Source: Petaurus breviceps papuanus (lineage: Eukaryota > Chordata > Mammalia > Diprotodontia > Petauridae). From it: DNA of 64,000 nucleotides. The notes under the pieces are model-generated. The model was not told where the DNA came from, did no database searches, and was given only the letters and a program-made list of their open reading frames with translations. The DNA lies in assembly GCA_028583685.1 (NCBI GenBank), contig JAMXIF010000031.1:3725610-3789609 (forward strand), read 5' to 3'. This document shows, piece by piece, positions 46,906 through 59,885 of the stretch (within the stretch, counting starts at the first letter, position 1; each line of letters begins with the position of its first letter). Made by a program: the position numbers and the translations under genes.

Positions 46906-48049
46906 TTTTAAAGATATTTTCTTTCTAAGGTTTTTTTTTTTAATCTGTATGTTTCTTCCATAGCTCTCTTTTCCCAATTTTCTCTCTAATGGTCTCAAAA
47001 TTCAATTTTTTTCCTTCCTCTTTTAAAACATTTTTCTTCAAAACTTGAATGGGAATTCCTGGTGGACTTTTGTCCAGTTTGCACTTTTCTTTAAGGCTTT
47101 GCTTGTAGATAAAAAAAAGTTCTTATCTTCTTCTTTGTGTCTTAGCTGAGCTTCCCGGAAACCACAGCAGCTCTCTACAGTCAGGTCCTTTTCCTCTCTC
47201 ATCATTCTTCCACTCTACTTCTTGACTGAATTTTATATTAGGACTGGGCTCTGTGCAAGTCTTAGAGGGAATGCATAGTCTGTGCTTCTGAATTTCTAAG
47301 TACTTCTTACTATTTCCACACGTCAGTTTTAAAGCCTGTAACGTTTCAGTACTTTCAAAGGAGTACAGATCTCTTCATTCCACTCCCTGTGTGAGCTCTG
47401 AAAGTTCCTGATCAAAGTTCAAGTCTGCTGTGTTCTTCATGGTTGTGTTTTAGTAATCTGCAACTAGACAGTCACTGATAGCTTACTGGGACATTCCAGA
47501 GGTTTGGGGACTAAACTAGGAAATCTGCCCTGGTCACTCCACTGCATGCTTACATACTGTGCTAAATACTATTATTAGCTACATTTGTAGATCATCTTCC
47601 TTCTTCACTACACAATGAGTGTCTATGTTGGTTCATCATTATGCCTCTTCACCCAGGACTTCTGACTTAGTACTGGGAAAAAGATGACAGAGCATCCAGA
47701 TGACACCAGTTCTGGAATAAACAGGTAGTTCAGGGATCTCCTTGGAATACTTCCTGCCATGTGCTTACTGTTATGATTCTCTGCTTTAACTCCCTTTCTG
47801 TCCTTAAGAACCCGAAAAGCTTCCTACATGAAAAAAAAAAATTTTTCATTGTAGCGATTCCTTTGCTTTCCAGACCAGAATTCCAAGCAGTATGTTTTCT
47901 AGGTCATTGTGGAAGAGTATGCTGGATAAGGTAGGCAAAAATGCTTCCTCTCCTTCCACTACCTTGACCCTATTTTGTATATTTTGGGGGTAAATATTTA
48001 AACATTTCATTTAAGGTTTCAGGGATGTTTTTTGGCATGCAGCTACTTA

Positions 48050-48790
48050 AAATGTGGTTGATATTTTTAAACCAATTTGAATTACTTCTCTTACGTCTTC
48101 TTATAAAATTATTTAGCTAAAAATTTGCTGGACAAATCTTTCATAAAAAAAACAAACTCCTACTATTTTTTATACGAACTTAATAGTCTGATGAGTTTTT
48201 ATGGTTAGTCTGAAATTTTACCTCTCGCTTCTTTGTGTTTAAGAACTTCAATTTTAGGCTTTAGAATTTTCTGAATTGTGTATGTAAATTTTTTTTAAGT
48301 TACATAATTCTGCGTTGTCTATTAATGATGAAAGTATTTGGCTATACATTTTCACCTACAAACAGCCTTGGTAATATTCTATTAAGTACCAGTATGTTAT
48401 CATATTGTTATAATAAAATTATTTTTTTTAGAACATCATTTTGGAACTACTCAAACTTCCTTAAATTCCTTACTGATTATAATTTTTTTTACTGTGCTAT
48501 GGTCAATAAGTGGAATATTTAATATTTTTGCTTTTCTGAAAATACGTTTGAGATTTTTAAGCTTGGGATTACAAGACAATTTTGGTAAAGGTGCCAAGTA
48601 AAGCAGAAAAACACACTACACGTGACTGTCATACACCAATAACTGAAAGTCTATCATACCGAAATTTTTTGGAAATTCTTCAATTCTTATTTCTTGTTCA
48701 TTAACTTTGCCTAGGTTTGAAAAAGTCAAATTAAAGTGTCTAAATATTATCTTTATTATTTACAACAGATGACACAAATGATGAAAACAG
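48050..48790 (-). mobile_element. Older antisense L1 ORF2 fragment
   Basis: TTTTTTTTACTGTGCTATGG TCAATAAGTGG (48484-48513) parallels the antisense L1 block TTATTGCACTATGATCTGAG. 48655-48770 resembles the following ORF2 segment. Highly diverged. Confidence 0.5.
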
Positions 48791-51144
48791 GTAAATAAGA
48801 ATGGTATACTAACAGAAAATGTATGACATGAAGTTGATGGTGGAATCAAAAATTTTAAAGTAGGCCAATAAAGCCATGAAGAACCAATGAATAAAAGTCT
48901 ATGTAAAAATAGAAAGAATCAAATAATTAGTAATCCTAAAGATGATATAAATAAAGCTTAGTATATGTGTCTGAATTATGATGGAAGTGGGGACTGAATA
49001 AGAAAACTTAAAATTGAAACGGCTATTCCATAACATCTAGGATGTCACCATACTGACATACTTGAAATGGAATCACTGGCATCAGGGGATTAGGAAATTC
49101 ATTATTCCCTCATGGCTTAGCTGCCTATATTATAGTGATCAATACAAATGCAGCTATTACCAAGATTCAGGAAAAGAGGAAAGTTAAATATGAAAATTAT
49201 GAGTCAAGAGCTACTATAACCTAATTAAAAGAAGGACATGGAAGGCTAGCATATCCTTCCTATGATGAATTATTGGAGAAAAGACATCAGATATATGGAC
49301 AAAACACTTCACTGAAAATTGAGAGTAGGTTACAATCTTCCACAATTAGTCAGGAAAATAAAGAGAATAGGACATGTATAAAGATAATGAGTTTTTCAAG
49401 TTGGAGAGACTCAAAACTATACTGCAAGCCTTTCCAAAGTTAAGTGAGTTTTTCCTTTAGTTGATTTTGTTTTTAATTTGTCAAAAATGATACAAAATAG
49501 AAGACTATTCATAAAGCAGATTTGGCTAAGTTTTCACAGCACTATGATTATTCGTCTCTACATACCATTTTCCTAGAAGAGGTCAATAAAATAATTGTTT
49601 TTCCAGGTTGGAGACTGAATAGAATTCTGCCAGTTGAAGAAAATAACTATTTCTCCATGCATTTATATGTGTGACTGTTTCATTCCATATCTGGGTCTTT
49701 AGCACACTGAGGCAGCTGATTATGTTCAATGCATATTAAAGGTGAATAGTTTCTTAAACAACTGAGAGCAACTGATTAAGCTCACTTGTAGGTGTCCTAG
49801 TATTAAGTTATGGTACAATAAAATCAACTATACAAATAGGAATCATCAAAAAATTTCCCTCTGTTGGTGAAGTATAATGTAAAACTCTGATAAAATAAAA
49901 ATATCATTGCAGATAAAATTAAAATACTTGTTATGGAAATCAGCTTTATTATTGTATCACCCTACTTTGAAGAACTCAAACAAGCGCTACATGGAAAACT
50001 GCTTCATCTCAAAAGTTGATACTATCTGATCAAATCAAAGTGGAAAAAAAAGTAAAGCATTATTTTTAAGTCCTCTAAAAGTAACTGGAAATTTCAATAT
50101 ATTTTATTTTATCTGGGGTTTACTACAATTTAGTCTCACAAAATTGTTTTAGCTAGATTCTAAGAATAAAACATATATTACAACACTAAAAATGAAATTT
50201 GCCATAAATGAAGATTAAAGGTAGTTAAGAGAGATAAAGAATTTATCGTTACATTTTTAACTACTTACAACTGAGCATCACTTTAATATGTAGATGTGTC
50301 AGATTTAAAATAATGGAAAAACTTAACATTGAATAAATGAAAAAACAGAAGCCCACAGAAAGATCTCTAAAAAGAAAAAGACTGGACAAAGTAAAATGTT
50401 ATTTGTGTTCCCAAAAAAATTATTTTTATTCCAAATTTTCAAGAAGGAACATCACACATAAAAATTTTCTAATACATAATGAGAATAACTTTATGTATTT
50501 GATATCCAGAAAGAAGAAACTGGAAGCTAAATGATACAAATGAGAGAACACTAATACCTCAAAACTCAAAAAAGAATAAAGTTAGAAAGTTACAAAACAA
50601 AGTAATTATGACAATAATTTTGATCTTTACACAAGAAGTGAATCATTGCCAAGAATAGAAATTTTTATTTTTAAAGGTACGGTTGAGCAAACAATAAGAT
50701 GTTCAAAAACCTATTAAGACTACTTTTTACCTTGGCATACAACTTAAATGATCTCTCACTATTTCAATGGGCATACAATTAAAATTCTCTCTCTACTTCC
50801 AATCTGCCATCAAAAGATCACTCTTCCACTATATTCTTTTAAGGATATATGTGCATACTATTCTGAAAATATACAGTGTAAATATTTCTGGGATCTTAAT
50901 GTTTTTAAAGTAAAAAAGAATCTATGACTCTCAATGCCACATTTGTTTCTAGAATAAACACCAATGCAGTCCCAAATTTTTCCTGTAATACAAAGTCATA
51001 TGTCATACGACCTGAACAATTACAGTTGGGCAGTTTGAAATATTTTCTACTTAAATAAAGTAGAATAAAAATAAAATATTTTCTCTTAAATAAATACATT
51101 GATGAATGTGGAAATTATGTGTTCATAATATATTATATACTTAC

Positions 51145-51307
51145 ATCTTTCCGGAGCCTGGTCAATATGTTCTGGACAAAGAAGGGAGAAGTTACTGATA
51201 TCCTGAAAAGTGCCTGCTCCAGCAGCACAAGGGTAATGGTATATCTGGGTACATTTTTCTTCACAGCATTTAATAGTGGCTCCAAGGTGCTTACAAAATG
51301 CACATCG
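51145..51307 (-). CDS. KMT2C: KMT2C exon: second half of the extended PHD finger
   Basis: This is the first exon of the window in transcript order: 163 nt, 54 codons in phase 0 plus 1 nt of a split Ser. It reads RCAFCKHLGATIKCCEEKCT, QIYHYPCAAGAGTFQDISNF, SLLCPEHIDQAPER. RCAFC, KCCEEKC, YHYPC and CPEH are the zinc ligands of the ePHD second half. Human KMT2C has RCAFCKHLGATIKCCEEKCT QMYHYPCAAGAGTFQDFSHI FLLCPEHIDQAPER. The acceptor is TTACTTTCAG before 51307 and the donor GTAAGT at 51144. The preceding exon (human ...VVSGSTE) is not found up to 64000. Confidence 0.97.
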
Positions 51308-53564
51308 CTGAAAGTAAGGGAAATGAGAAATCTTTAAAACTTTCACAAACAATTAAAATTAAAGGTTTGGAAAGAAATACTTATTTTCAAGGTATCTGTA
51401 AAACAAATTGAGAACTCAATCAAAATAACATCAGTACATTTCTTAAAAGGATTCAAGAGTAATAATAAGATCAGGGGTTATGTTTTTTAATGGCTCATTT
51501 TAAGTGTTATTGATGGGACCCGTTTTTAAAAAATTAGCAAAGGACAGATGTTTATAACTAGCTTACGATTAACTAATAAACATAAGTATACTTAGAAACA
51601 ACTAATTAAAATATCTATTGTAAATGACTAAGCAAGCTTAATGAATAAATCTAATAAACAAGTGAAAGAATATGTTAAAGATCGACAGTAAGGATATGTG
51701 AAATCTCAAGAAACTCCAAATATTTTTCTTTAGTTTTTGTTTCCACAAAGACAATTTAGTGAAGTGAAAAAAAAAAAAGATTTAAATCCCACTGATATCA
51801 TAGTCAAAGTGTAACCATAGGAAAAAAATAACTGATTTTTTTCCTTCCTCAACTTTAAAAGGGATATAAACAATACTGGAACTACCTACCTCATAGCGTT
51901 ACTGTGAGAACACTGATCTGTAGATATTAAGTTATAATATAAATATTTATTCTCTTTTTGTAGGAACTGTTAACAAGAAGCAAAACAGACAATGACTTTT
52001 TTTTATTCATTCCTCTCTAAAGGGGGAGGTACCTGACACTGGGACATGTCTTAATCAGATTTCTCTCTTCTACGGTCTTAAACCTGTATATTTTAGATAG
52101 TAATTTATGAAATAAATTTGACTACAAAATCAAGTTTGGTAGGATGTACTTAAGATCAAGTAAACAAGTCAAATAATGACAGATAGAAACTAAACCTCTG
52201 CCTTCAATCATATCATGTTACAAACATCAGAGGATTAATTACATTTGCAACAAAAACTATTGAAAGAGAATGAAATCTTTAACTGCTTTGAGAACAAGTG
52301 AAATATGCCCAATTCTTTAATTTATAGCACCATATAAAGATGGTGAAAGGCTGAAACAATGCCCTAATTACAATTAACTGAATCCTTCACAAATGAATTT
52401 GTTACCACCTACGTAAACAAACAAAAAGCATGCAACATCTAAGGAAGGGAAACCCGCTAACATATAATTAACATGATCCAAAACTTTACATCAAATACCA
52501 GCATGGGATAAACGTTCAAGAAAATGTGACCCAAAAAAAATGATATAAGCATGATTATAAATTTGCCTGATATTTGGAATGAGAGGGGCATTCATTTAGT
52601 TCTTGAATTGTAAAATATTTAAAATTTCCTTGGCCAAGAATTTTTAAAAATCCCAGGTCCATTGTTTTGTTTCTCAACTGCTTGAATACTTTAGCAACTG
52701 TGTGACCCTGTGAATACAATCATATGTTCAAAGAAATTCTCAATAAGAAAGCAGGTCACCAACTGCAAATGTATATATTCTTTGATAAATTTTAATAATC
52801 TACTGTCTTAGGGATAAGAAAGAAAATACTGGGGGAAAACTGTTCCTAAAAGGATTAGAATAACTAATTGCATAGGATTTCAAAAAGAATTTAAAAGACA
52901 CCAGACACAATGAAAAATTTGTTTTATTTAAAAAAAAAAAACAGCCATGCTTGTGATATAAACACTCACAATGCACACCTACTATTTCTCTCCCTAAACT
53001 CCAAGTGGTTATTGGAAATATGAACTTCTCATTAAGAAACTTAGAACATAGTTGGGGAGGCAAGATTCATGAAAAATTAAACAATTATTAATACCAAAGA
53101 CAAACAACTCAATGCAGAGAATTTCAAAATGCATAGGATGATTAATTGCAAAATTAAATGCAAAAAGTGTTACAGAAATTCAGAAAGTGAAATCACTATA
53201 GCATATGGTTTAAGAAAATTCACTTTCTAAAGAAGACCAAAATAAGATTAAGGTCAATGACACTGGATCAAAGACAGACAATGAAAAGTCAACTTCAGAC
53301 CCAAATAAGCTCTCAAAAAAAAAAAAAAAAGATTATATATATGATAATAATGTATAAGACAAAACACAGAGCTCATTTATTCAAAAAAAAAAAGGGGGGG
53401 GGATCTACAAAGCACAGGCACAGATGGATTTTTAGTGTCATAAAAAGTAATTACTTAAAACCAAAAGCAAGTATCACTGGCAATAATGATCAATTAGATG
53501 CCTCATAATAATTATTATTTCACATATTTCTGGAAATGCTAACAGGAGCATTAAGATAAAAGAA

Positions 53565-53640
53565 AGTGAAGTCAAGTCAACAAACATTTATAAATCATCT
53601 ATTTTGTGCCACATAGTGTGGTAAGTGCTAAAAACAATTA
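53565..53640 (-). mobile_element. L2/MIR-type 3' tail (antisense)
   Basis: CAACAAACATTTATAAATCA then TTTTGTGCCACATAGTGTGG TAAGTGCT is the complement of AGCACTTA..GCACTGTGCCTGGCACATAGTAGGTGCTTAATAAATG. Confidence 0.6.
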
Positions 53641-53659
53641 AAGGCCTAAAGTAAAGGAA

Positions 53660-54940
53660 AAATAAAACTATCTCTGCTCATGACATATTAGTTTACTTAG
53701 AAAATCAAAGCCCATCAGCATAAAGATACTAATGGAGATAATATCTTCAGCAAAGTAGTAAGCTACAAAATAAACCCTCAAAAATAAAAGCATTTCTAAA
53801 TAATACTCAAATTCAGGACTCAATAATAAAAAGGCAAGTTTGATTCAAAATATCCACCAATCATACACACAGATGTATGTGTTTATTTCAAGCTGCCAAA
53901 ATACCAGTATACATTCAAATACAAAATGCTCCTTAAAGAAATTAAAAAACTGGGGGCAGCTAGATGACACAGTGAATAGAACACTGGCCCTGGAGTCAGG
54001 AGGACCTGAGTTCATATCCAGCCTCAGACACTAGACATTTACTAGCTGTGTGACCTTGGGCAGGTCATTTAACTGTTAACTGCCATGACTAAGCGTCTCC
54101 AAAAAAAAGTAAAATAAAAAAACTTAAATAGCTGGAAGAATTTTTAATGCTCATGGCTGGGTAATGTTGATTTGATAAAATAGAACATAAATAATAAAAC
54201 TATAATACTACCAAAGCTAATTTATACTTTTGATTCTATAACAAATTTTCAAATGGATACATTTAAGAACTTATTAACAAAAAAATTCATTAAGAAAATT
54301 AAAAGAACTAGAATACCAAAGGAAATAATGAAGTGAGGATGAAGGGCAAATAACACTTTCAGACCTCAAAATACATTAAAAAGTAGCACTCATTAAAAAC
54401 ATCTGGCATTGGTTAGAAAAAAATTTAAAAGATAAACATTCAATGCTGTAGGGGTAATGGAAAAACACACTAATATATTATTCTTGAAACTGTGAAATGT
54501 TACAAGCATTTAGCAAAGCAACTTGGAATTATGCAAATAAAGTGACTAAAATGTCCATACCTTTGAACCAGAGATGCTATTATTGGGCTTTATACACTAA
54601 GTAAATCATCAATAAGAAAAAAATTCCCCATATACTCCAAAATATTTATAGCAGCATTTTTTGTGATAACAAAGAATTAAAAACCAAGGAGATATTCATC
54701 AAATGGGCAATGACTAAAAAAATTGCGGTATATGATTACAATGGAGTATTTATTAACACAGTATGATATGTGAAATGGCATGTGGTGAATACAGAGAAGC
54801 ATGGAAAGATCTACATGAACTGATGCAGAGTGAACTAGCAAGCCAAGAAAACAATAAACATAGTAACTATTAACAATGTAAATGGAAAAAAGTGACACAT
54901 CAAAAAGCGAAAGTACTTGTAACCAAAAACAAAACTTGAA
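53660..54940 (+). mobile_element. Old L1 ORF2 and 3' end, interrupted
   Basis: The region before the SINE matches the RT-to-linker part (AGCATTTCTAAATAATACT; CTGCCAAAATACC). After it, TTAATGCTCATGGCTGGGTA ATGTTGATTTG and GAACTAGAATACCAAAGGAA continue in order. From 54480 it jumps to the ORF2 3' end (GCAACTTGGAATTATGCAAA; TCTACATGAACTGATGCAGA GTGAA). Some sequence is deleted between. A type A SINE is inserted at 53952-54108. No open frame. Confidence 0.65.
53952..54108 (+). mobile_element. Type A tRNA-derived SINE
   Basis: GGGGCAGCTAGATGACACAG through CCCTGGAGTCAGGAGGACCT and GTGTGACCTTGGGCAGGTCA to an A-rich tail. AAATTAAAAAACT on the left and AAATAAAAAAACTT on the right are a likely target duplication. 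Confidence 0.92.
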
Positions 54941-55199
54941 TGAAGATATTAAGAGAAAATACCCCCAAACCTAATACCTTAGTAGAGGTGGGAGGACCAT
55001 ATTTATGTTTATATATACACAGTGTACATATTTTTGGAATTTTTCAACCTACTGATCAACTGGGCTTAACTTTTTTTTCCTTTCTAGAAAATGCAATTTG
55101 GCATATGTGGTGGCAATCTGTGAAGGGAAAGGAAGGAATATATGGATGCTATGCTGATGTAAGAAACAGAAAATATCAATAAAAACTTAAATAAAGAAA

Positions 55200-56020
55200 G
55201 AGATTAAGAGAACAGACTAGACAAGGGAGAATCTCAAATGACAGGATTCAATAATTCAAGAAACAAATTACCTAGAACAGAACTCCCTACTAAAAACTGC
55301 AAGGAAAATAGAAAAACACTATGCAGAAATTACACCAACACTTTACACCATATTCCACCTTACATTTTAACTGGATGCATGATCATACTACCGAAAAAGA
55401 TCATAGCTATGAGTAAGAGAAGTGAAGTAGAAAATTGCAAAAAGGAAAAAAAAAAAAAAGAAAATTCTAACAAGATGGATGAGTAAAGTTTCTAAACAAA
55501 CACACACCCTGCCCACCCCCACACACACACACACAATTAACATACCTGGAATAAGAAGGAAAAGGGGCTAATGGGAGAAAATTTTTCCATCAAATTTCTC
55601 TCATAAAGATTTGCTATACAAGACATAAATAATTAACAGATAAATCCAAAAGCCATTGCCGAACTGGTAAGAAGTTAAAAGATACCAGCTCTTAAAGAAT
55701 TATCAACTATTAATGATCATATGAAAAAAGGTCCAAAAGCACTGATAATTAAAAAAAAAAATGTAAACAAAATCATCCACAACGTTTTATCTCACACCCT
55801 GGAAAATAGTCAAGATGTCAAAAAATAAGAATAGCCAAGATTGAAGGGAATTTAAGGGAAATTTGACACACAAGTGTACTGGTGATAAAGCTCTGGGTTT
55901 GTAAAACATTTTGGAAAGTGTCTCTAATATTCATACCCAATGACCCAGATATTCCACTACTTCTCCAAGGAAATCACTTAAAAGAAGAAAGTCTCATGTA
56001 TCAAGTATTTATACAAGCAG
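55200..56020 (+). mobile_element. Old L1 ORF2 fragment (second piece)
   Basis: AGAACAGAACTCCCTACTAA, then CTTTACACCATATTCCACCT, ACTGGATGCATGATCATA, later TGATCATATGAAAAAAGGTC and CATACCCAATGACCCAGATA TTCCACTACTTC. This is L1 ORF2 C-terminal order but lies upstream, in element coordinates, of the 3' end at 54480-54940, so it is a second copy or a rearranged piece. A CA tract at 55500-55533 interrupts it. Confidence 0.6.
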
Positions 56021-57249
56021 TTTGAAAAGCTGAGTTATTTGTCCAAGTACAAAAAACTGATATTTTGGGTAGAACTTAAACCCAACTCTTCCAGATTCTA
56101 GTTCAAGACCTTCTTCCGCTGTGCAGTGCTGCCTCTCTTGTAAGAGTTTAGATTTATATCATCTTTGGGAATAGAAATAAACCATGTGTCTCTCAACAAC
56201 ACGTTTATCAAAGGCCTAATTTAAACTGCAAACAATGAAAGGATAGCTTCATTTAGAAGCTACATAGAAGAGTCACATATTCTAAAAGTAACCATAAAAT
56301 GAAAAGAAACATTTTAGGGTAACAGAGTTGTGGACTGGCAATGGGAACTAATGACTTATTCTAATTCTGTCACTAAACTGCTGTGCACCCTTTCAGCGAG
56401 TCACTTAAAAAAACTGCCCATATTCCTCTACTAATTCTGCTATATATAGGATCAGAACCCAAGTCTTCCTGACTCCAAGACTAAGTCTTATATACTACAT
56501 ACATAATGCTGCCTCTCTGTGTTCTGAAAAAAATGACCTAGAACTAGCTATAAAAGGCAAGTAAGTTATTTGTTAACATGAAGGGCTTTTTTTTACGCTA
56601 CTAGCAATCACTCAAAAGAACATCAAAGCTACCAACAGGGTTCTCCTATTGACTGATATGAGGCTCTTTAGTATTGGAAAGGCAGCTCAAAAATTCACTG
56701 AAATCTGATTATTAAAAAGAATAATTTAATTTCTCCAATGAATTTTTAAGTGACCTCCAATGAGCCTCCTGTGAATTTGGGTTTTGAGAATCGGTTTTTC
56801 ACAAACTAAACTATATCAGGATAAGCTGATCTTGGAGAAATACAAGAACAAATCCTTAAATACATAGAAATAATATCACCACTAAAGGCTTTCTTAATCA
56901 TTCACCAACTGAAAGCTAAACAAGTTTTATAATTAAAAATCATATATAGTATGAAACTTTAAGATCTCCATTTAATCTGGGAGAAGAGTTAACTAAGCTA
57001 TAAATCAAACATAAAAACAAGTACAAGACTATTTTCTGAAAATGTAGCAAATGTTGCTTATATAATAAAATAATTCTCAAGATCAAAAGATCTAATACAT
57101 ATAAAAGTGATTTTTGAAAAAAACTGATTAACCAAGCAAACAAAAGTGGCAATAGTGTGGAAAAGCCTTAGGTAACCCTGATTACATGAAATACTCCCAG
57201 GAGAAGATAAGACAATCAGTCCTAAAAAGAAGTATAAGTGTCATTAAAC

Positions 57250-57362
57250 TGCCAGAGTCTAGAGGACCTGAGTTCAAATTTGAATTTAAACAATTACTAG
57301 CTGGGTAATCCTGGGTAAGTCCCTTAACCCCAACTGTCTCCCACCCCAACTCTGAAAAAAAA
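57250..57362 (+). mobile_element. Type A SINE, 5'-truncated
   Basis: AGAGTCTAGAGGACCTGAGT then AATCCTGGGTAAGTCCCTTA ACCCCAACTG and A8. The tRNA-like head is missing. Confidence 0.8.
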
Positions 57363-57539
57363 GTGGTTTTAAATTGGGGGTGAGGGAAATCATTACCTAC
57401 TCAGACGGTGGAGGAAACAGAAAAAGCTTCAAAGAAGAAAGAATATTTTATTTGGATTTTTAAAATAGCAACACAGAGAAGGTAAAGAACATAGCAATGA
57501 AAAGAATATAAAGTTTGGGGAAACAAAAAACCAAACTAA

Positions 57540-57790
57540 TGTGACTAGGTACCACAGTGAAGACAGAGCACCAGGTCTGCAGTCAAAAAGACTCAAATCT
57601 GGCCTCAAATACTATGTGAGATCCTGGACAAGTAACACAAGTTCTGTTCACCTCAGTTTCTTTGTCTGTAAAATGGGGATAATGATACCAACCTCCCAAG
57701 AAAGTTGTTATGACAAAAATGAGATGAGTGTGTAAAGTGCAGCACCTGGCACATATTAAGCACCATATAAATGTTAACTGTTACTATCAT
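57540..57790 (+). mobile_element. MIR-type SINE, near full length
   Basis: GACAGAGCACCAGGTCTGCA (head), ATCCTGGACAAGTAACACAA, CACCTCAGTTTCTTTGTCTG TAAAATGGGGATAATGATAC, and the 3' tail GCAGCACCTGGCACATATTA AGCACCATATAAATG. This is one of the best-preserved copies of the ancient family in the window. Confidence 0.85.
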
Positions 57791-57845
57791 CATAATAACC
57801 ATATAGCTACAATACAATGAGGAAATTCTTTAATGAGATAAGTCT

Positions 57846-58003
57846 TGGGCAGCTAGGTGGCACAGTGAATACAGCACCAGCCCTGGAGTCAGGAGGACCT
57901 GGGTTCAGATCCAGCCATAGACACTTAACACAAAAAACTAGCCATGTGACCTTGGGCAAGTCACTTAACCCACAACAGACCTGCCCCCACCCCCCCAAAA
58001 AAA
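57846..58003 (+). mobile_element. Type A tRNA-derived SINE
   Basis: Full copy from TGGGCAGCTAGGTGGCACAG through CCCTGGAGTCAGGAGGACCT to a C-rich/A-rich tail. It is flanked by the identical 11-bp duplication GAGATAAGTCT (57835-57845 and 58004-58014). It landed just after the MIR-type SINE at 57540-57790. Confidence 0.95.
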
Positions 58004-59724
58004 GAGATAAGTCTGAAAAGGAAGTGTTGGAGGTGGGGGTCATCTTGTACCACATTACATTAGACCTGCTATATTAAATTATAAATTTGGACATTCTTTT
58101 ATACACTAAATAACCAATTAAAAAACCATTGTTTTTTCTGGAAACAGAATGTAAGCTGGAGAAGATTGGGGAGAATGTCTAAGAGCCAAGAAAATCTCTT
58201 TGGAAGCTATAATATAATAGTCATGTGTTAATTATTGAATTAGGTAGTATTTCATTTTGTGAAAACAATGGTCATACTATGCTTGTGGTCCTTATGCTAA
58301 CATCAAGTTGACAAAGAACTTTTAGCTTAGACAAGTGAAATTAGATTAAGTTTACTTTCCAAATTTAGTTAGTTCTCTAGTAATATTTGCTTCATTATTC
58401 TTGTTTGTTTTATTTTTAAATGTGAGGTTTTGGGGAATTGATGTGTCCAAGTAAAAGTACCAAAGCAGTAGCTTTTGTGAAACTCATTTCAATGACTGCT
58501 AAAGATGTCAGTGTTTCAAGGATCACTCAAGTACACAACCAAACTGCACTGGTCACACTGAAGAACAAAGGAAAATAAAGTTTTAAAAAATGCAAAGAAT
58601 TACCCAATTACTGTTGCAAAACAAATAAATTAATCTTTAGATAACAGCCAAGACATTCTGAGGGGCATGACAGCTGAAGAGCTCATGACTACATTATAAG
58701 TGTAGCAATTATAATGGACAAAAAAATTTACAAAAAAGAGAGTATTCAAGATGGGGGGTGGAACACATTTTTTAATTACAAAAATCTCTATCACTCTAGA
58801 CTATATGAAAACTGTTATTGCAAGGTAAGATCAGAGTATCTGCTACAGACTATTATACTTCAACTAATAACTTTTAATTTCTTCCTTTCTTTTTTAAAAT
58901 TCCATTGAGTATGAAGGTGTAACCATGTAATAAAGCACTCTATAAATGTCTTTACACTTAGTAGAATTCTTCCTGAAGTCAAGAAATTCCTAAAAGAAGA
59001 AAACACTCATAAAAAGATAAAAGTTAAAGACAAATGCTTCAGTGGTCTGAAAAGTTGTCTAATCTAAACCCTACTGAAAACCTATAAAATATAATAATCA
59101 AACTCAAGACTTAGAAAAATGGGTAATCACTTAATATCCAATGTGGTAAATGTAGTTTCATGTTGAAAGATGCCAAAATCTTGTAAAATCAAAGATAAAT
59201 TATATAAAACCAAATTATTACATAAAAGTAATGCACATTAAAAAAAATTTTTAAATAAACCTTATACAATTCATTGCATATATAAATCAATAAATGTAAC
59301 TATTTTACTTCATCCCAAGTAATTTAAACACCACTGTAGCAAAATTAAGGGTGATAAGGTCCTCAATTAGAGTAGTTGCACAGAAAAGAGAAAAGACTGA
59401 ATGGATGCAACAGGCCCCATAGTCAAAATTATTTTAAGAGATGATAAAATTGGAATGTATTGCAATGGTTTGGAGAGAGAAGACCTGGCATCGAATCCGG
59501 GTTCCAATATTTCATTTTCAACCATGGGCAAGTCATTTAACCCTAAGCTTCTTTATCTGTACAACAAGAGCAAAAACACTTGGCTCTAGAAAGGTGCATG
59601 AGAATGACTCATGAAAGGTCAAAATTGCTCAAGGTGGGCAAAGGAAGATGGTTTACATTTTGTACTGCTGAAGGGCACTCCAGAATCTAAGAGATCACCT
59701 AATTATTTGTTTATAAAATGATTA

Positions 59725-59779
59725 TATATGTGTGTGTATATATATATACACATACATACACACATGCGTGTACATATAT

Positions 59780-59862
<83 letters not shown>

Positions 59863-59885
59863 GGTGTATGTGTGTGTATTGATAT
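59725..59885. repeat. TA/CA-rich tract with about 35 TA units
   Basis: A pure TA run spans about 59789-59858. To its left lie CA-rich units (TACACACATACATATA) and to its right GT-rich units (TATATGTGGGTGTATGTGTG), so the flanks are roughly complementary and the whole tract can fold back. All ORFs reported through it are repeat artefacts. Confidence 0.95.

Larger units (their letters stand above)
43540..47980 (-). mobile_element. Long antisense L1, old and interrupted
   Basis: Read on the plus strand, the order matches an antisense L1. From 43870: CAATGGTGATATTGGACACC. About 45475-45660: ACTGCTTTAACTGCATCCCA, then CATTTTTATTGCATTATGGT CAGAAAAAT, the block just 3' of the endonuclease domain. 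About 45950-46130 corresponds to ORF2 5' sequence. About 46930-47950 looks like ORF1 and 5' UTR, ending near CTCCTTCCACTACCTTGACC, the complement of a 5' start. SINEs are inserted at 43973 and 44456, and a separate L1-like 3' end at about 46450-46905. No ORF survives. Confidence 0.65.
43420..51144 (-). other. KMT2C: KMT2C intron (7.7 kb)
   Basis: Dominated by antisense L1 sequence (about 43540-47980 and 48050-48790) carrying two type A SINEs (43973-44233 and 44456-44614). A tandem duplication of a TTAATCTACC..TTAGGATTTATA unit lies at 45307-45388. The stretch 48800-51140 is AT-rich and I cannot assign it to any family; no gene is visible in it. Confidence 0.82.

Noticed and set aside
57807-58077. 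ORFs of 82-86 residues on both strands containing the phrase ALESGGPGF or NPGPPDSRAG.
   Set aside because: These are translations of the type A SINE body and its complement; the same phrase recurs at every such SINE (19251, 43970, 53840, 61021).
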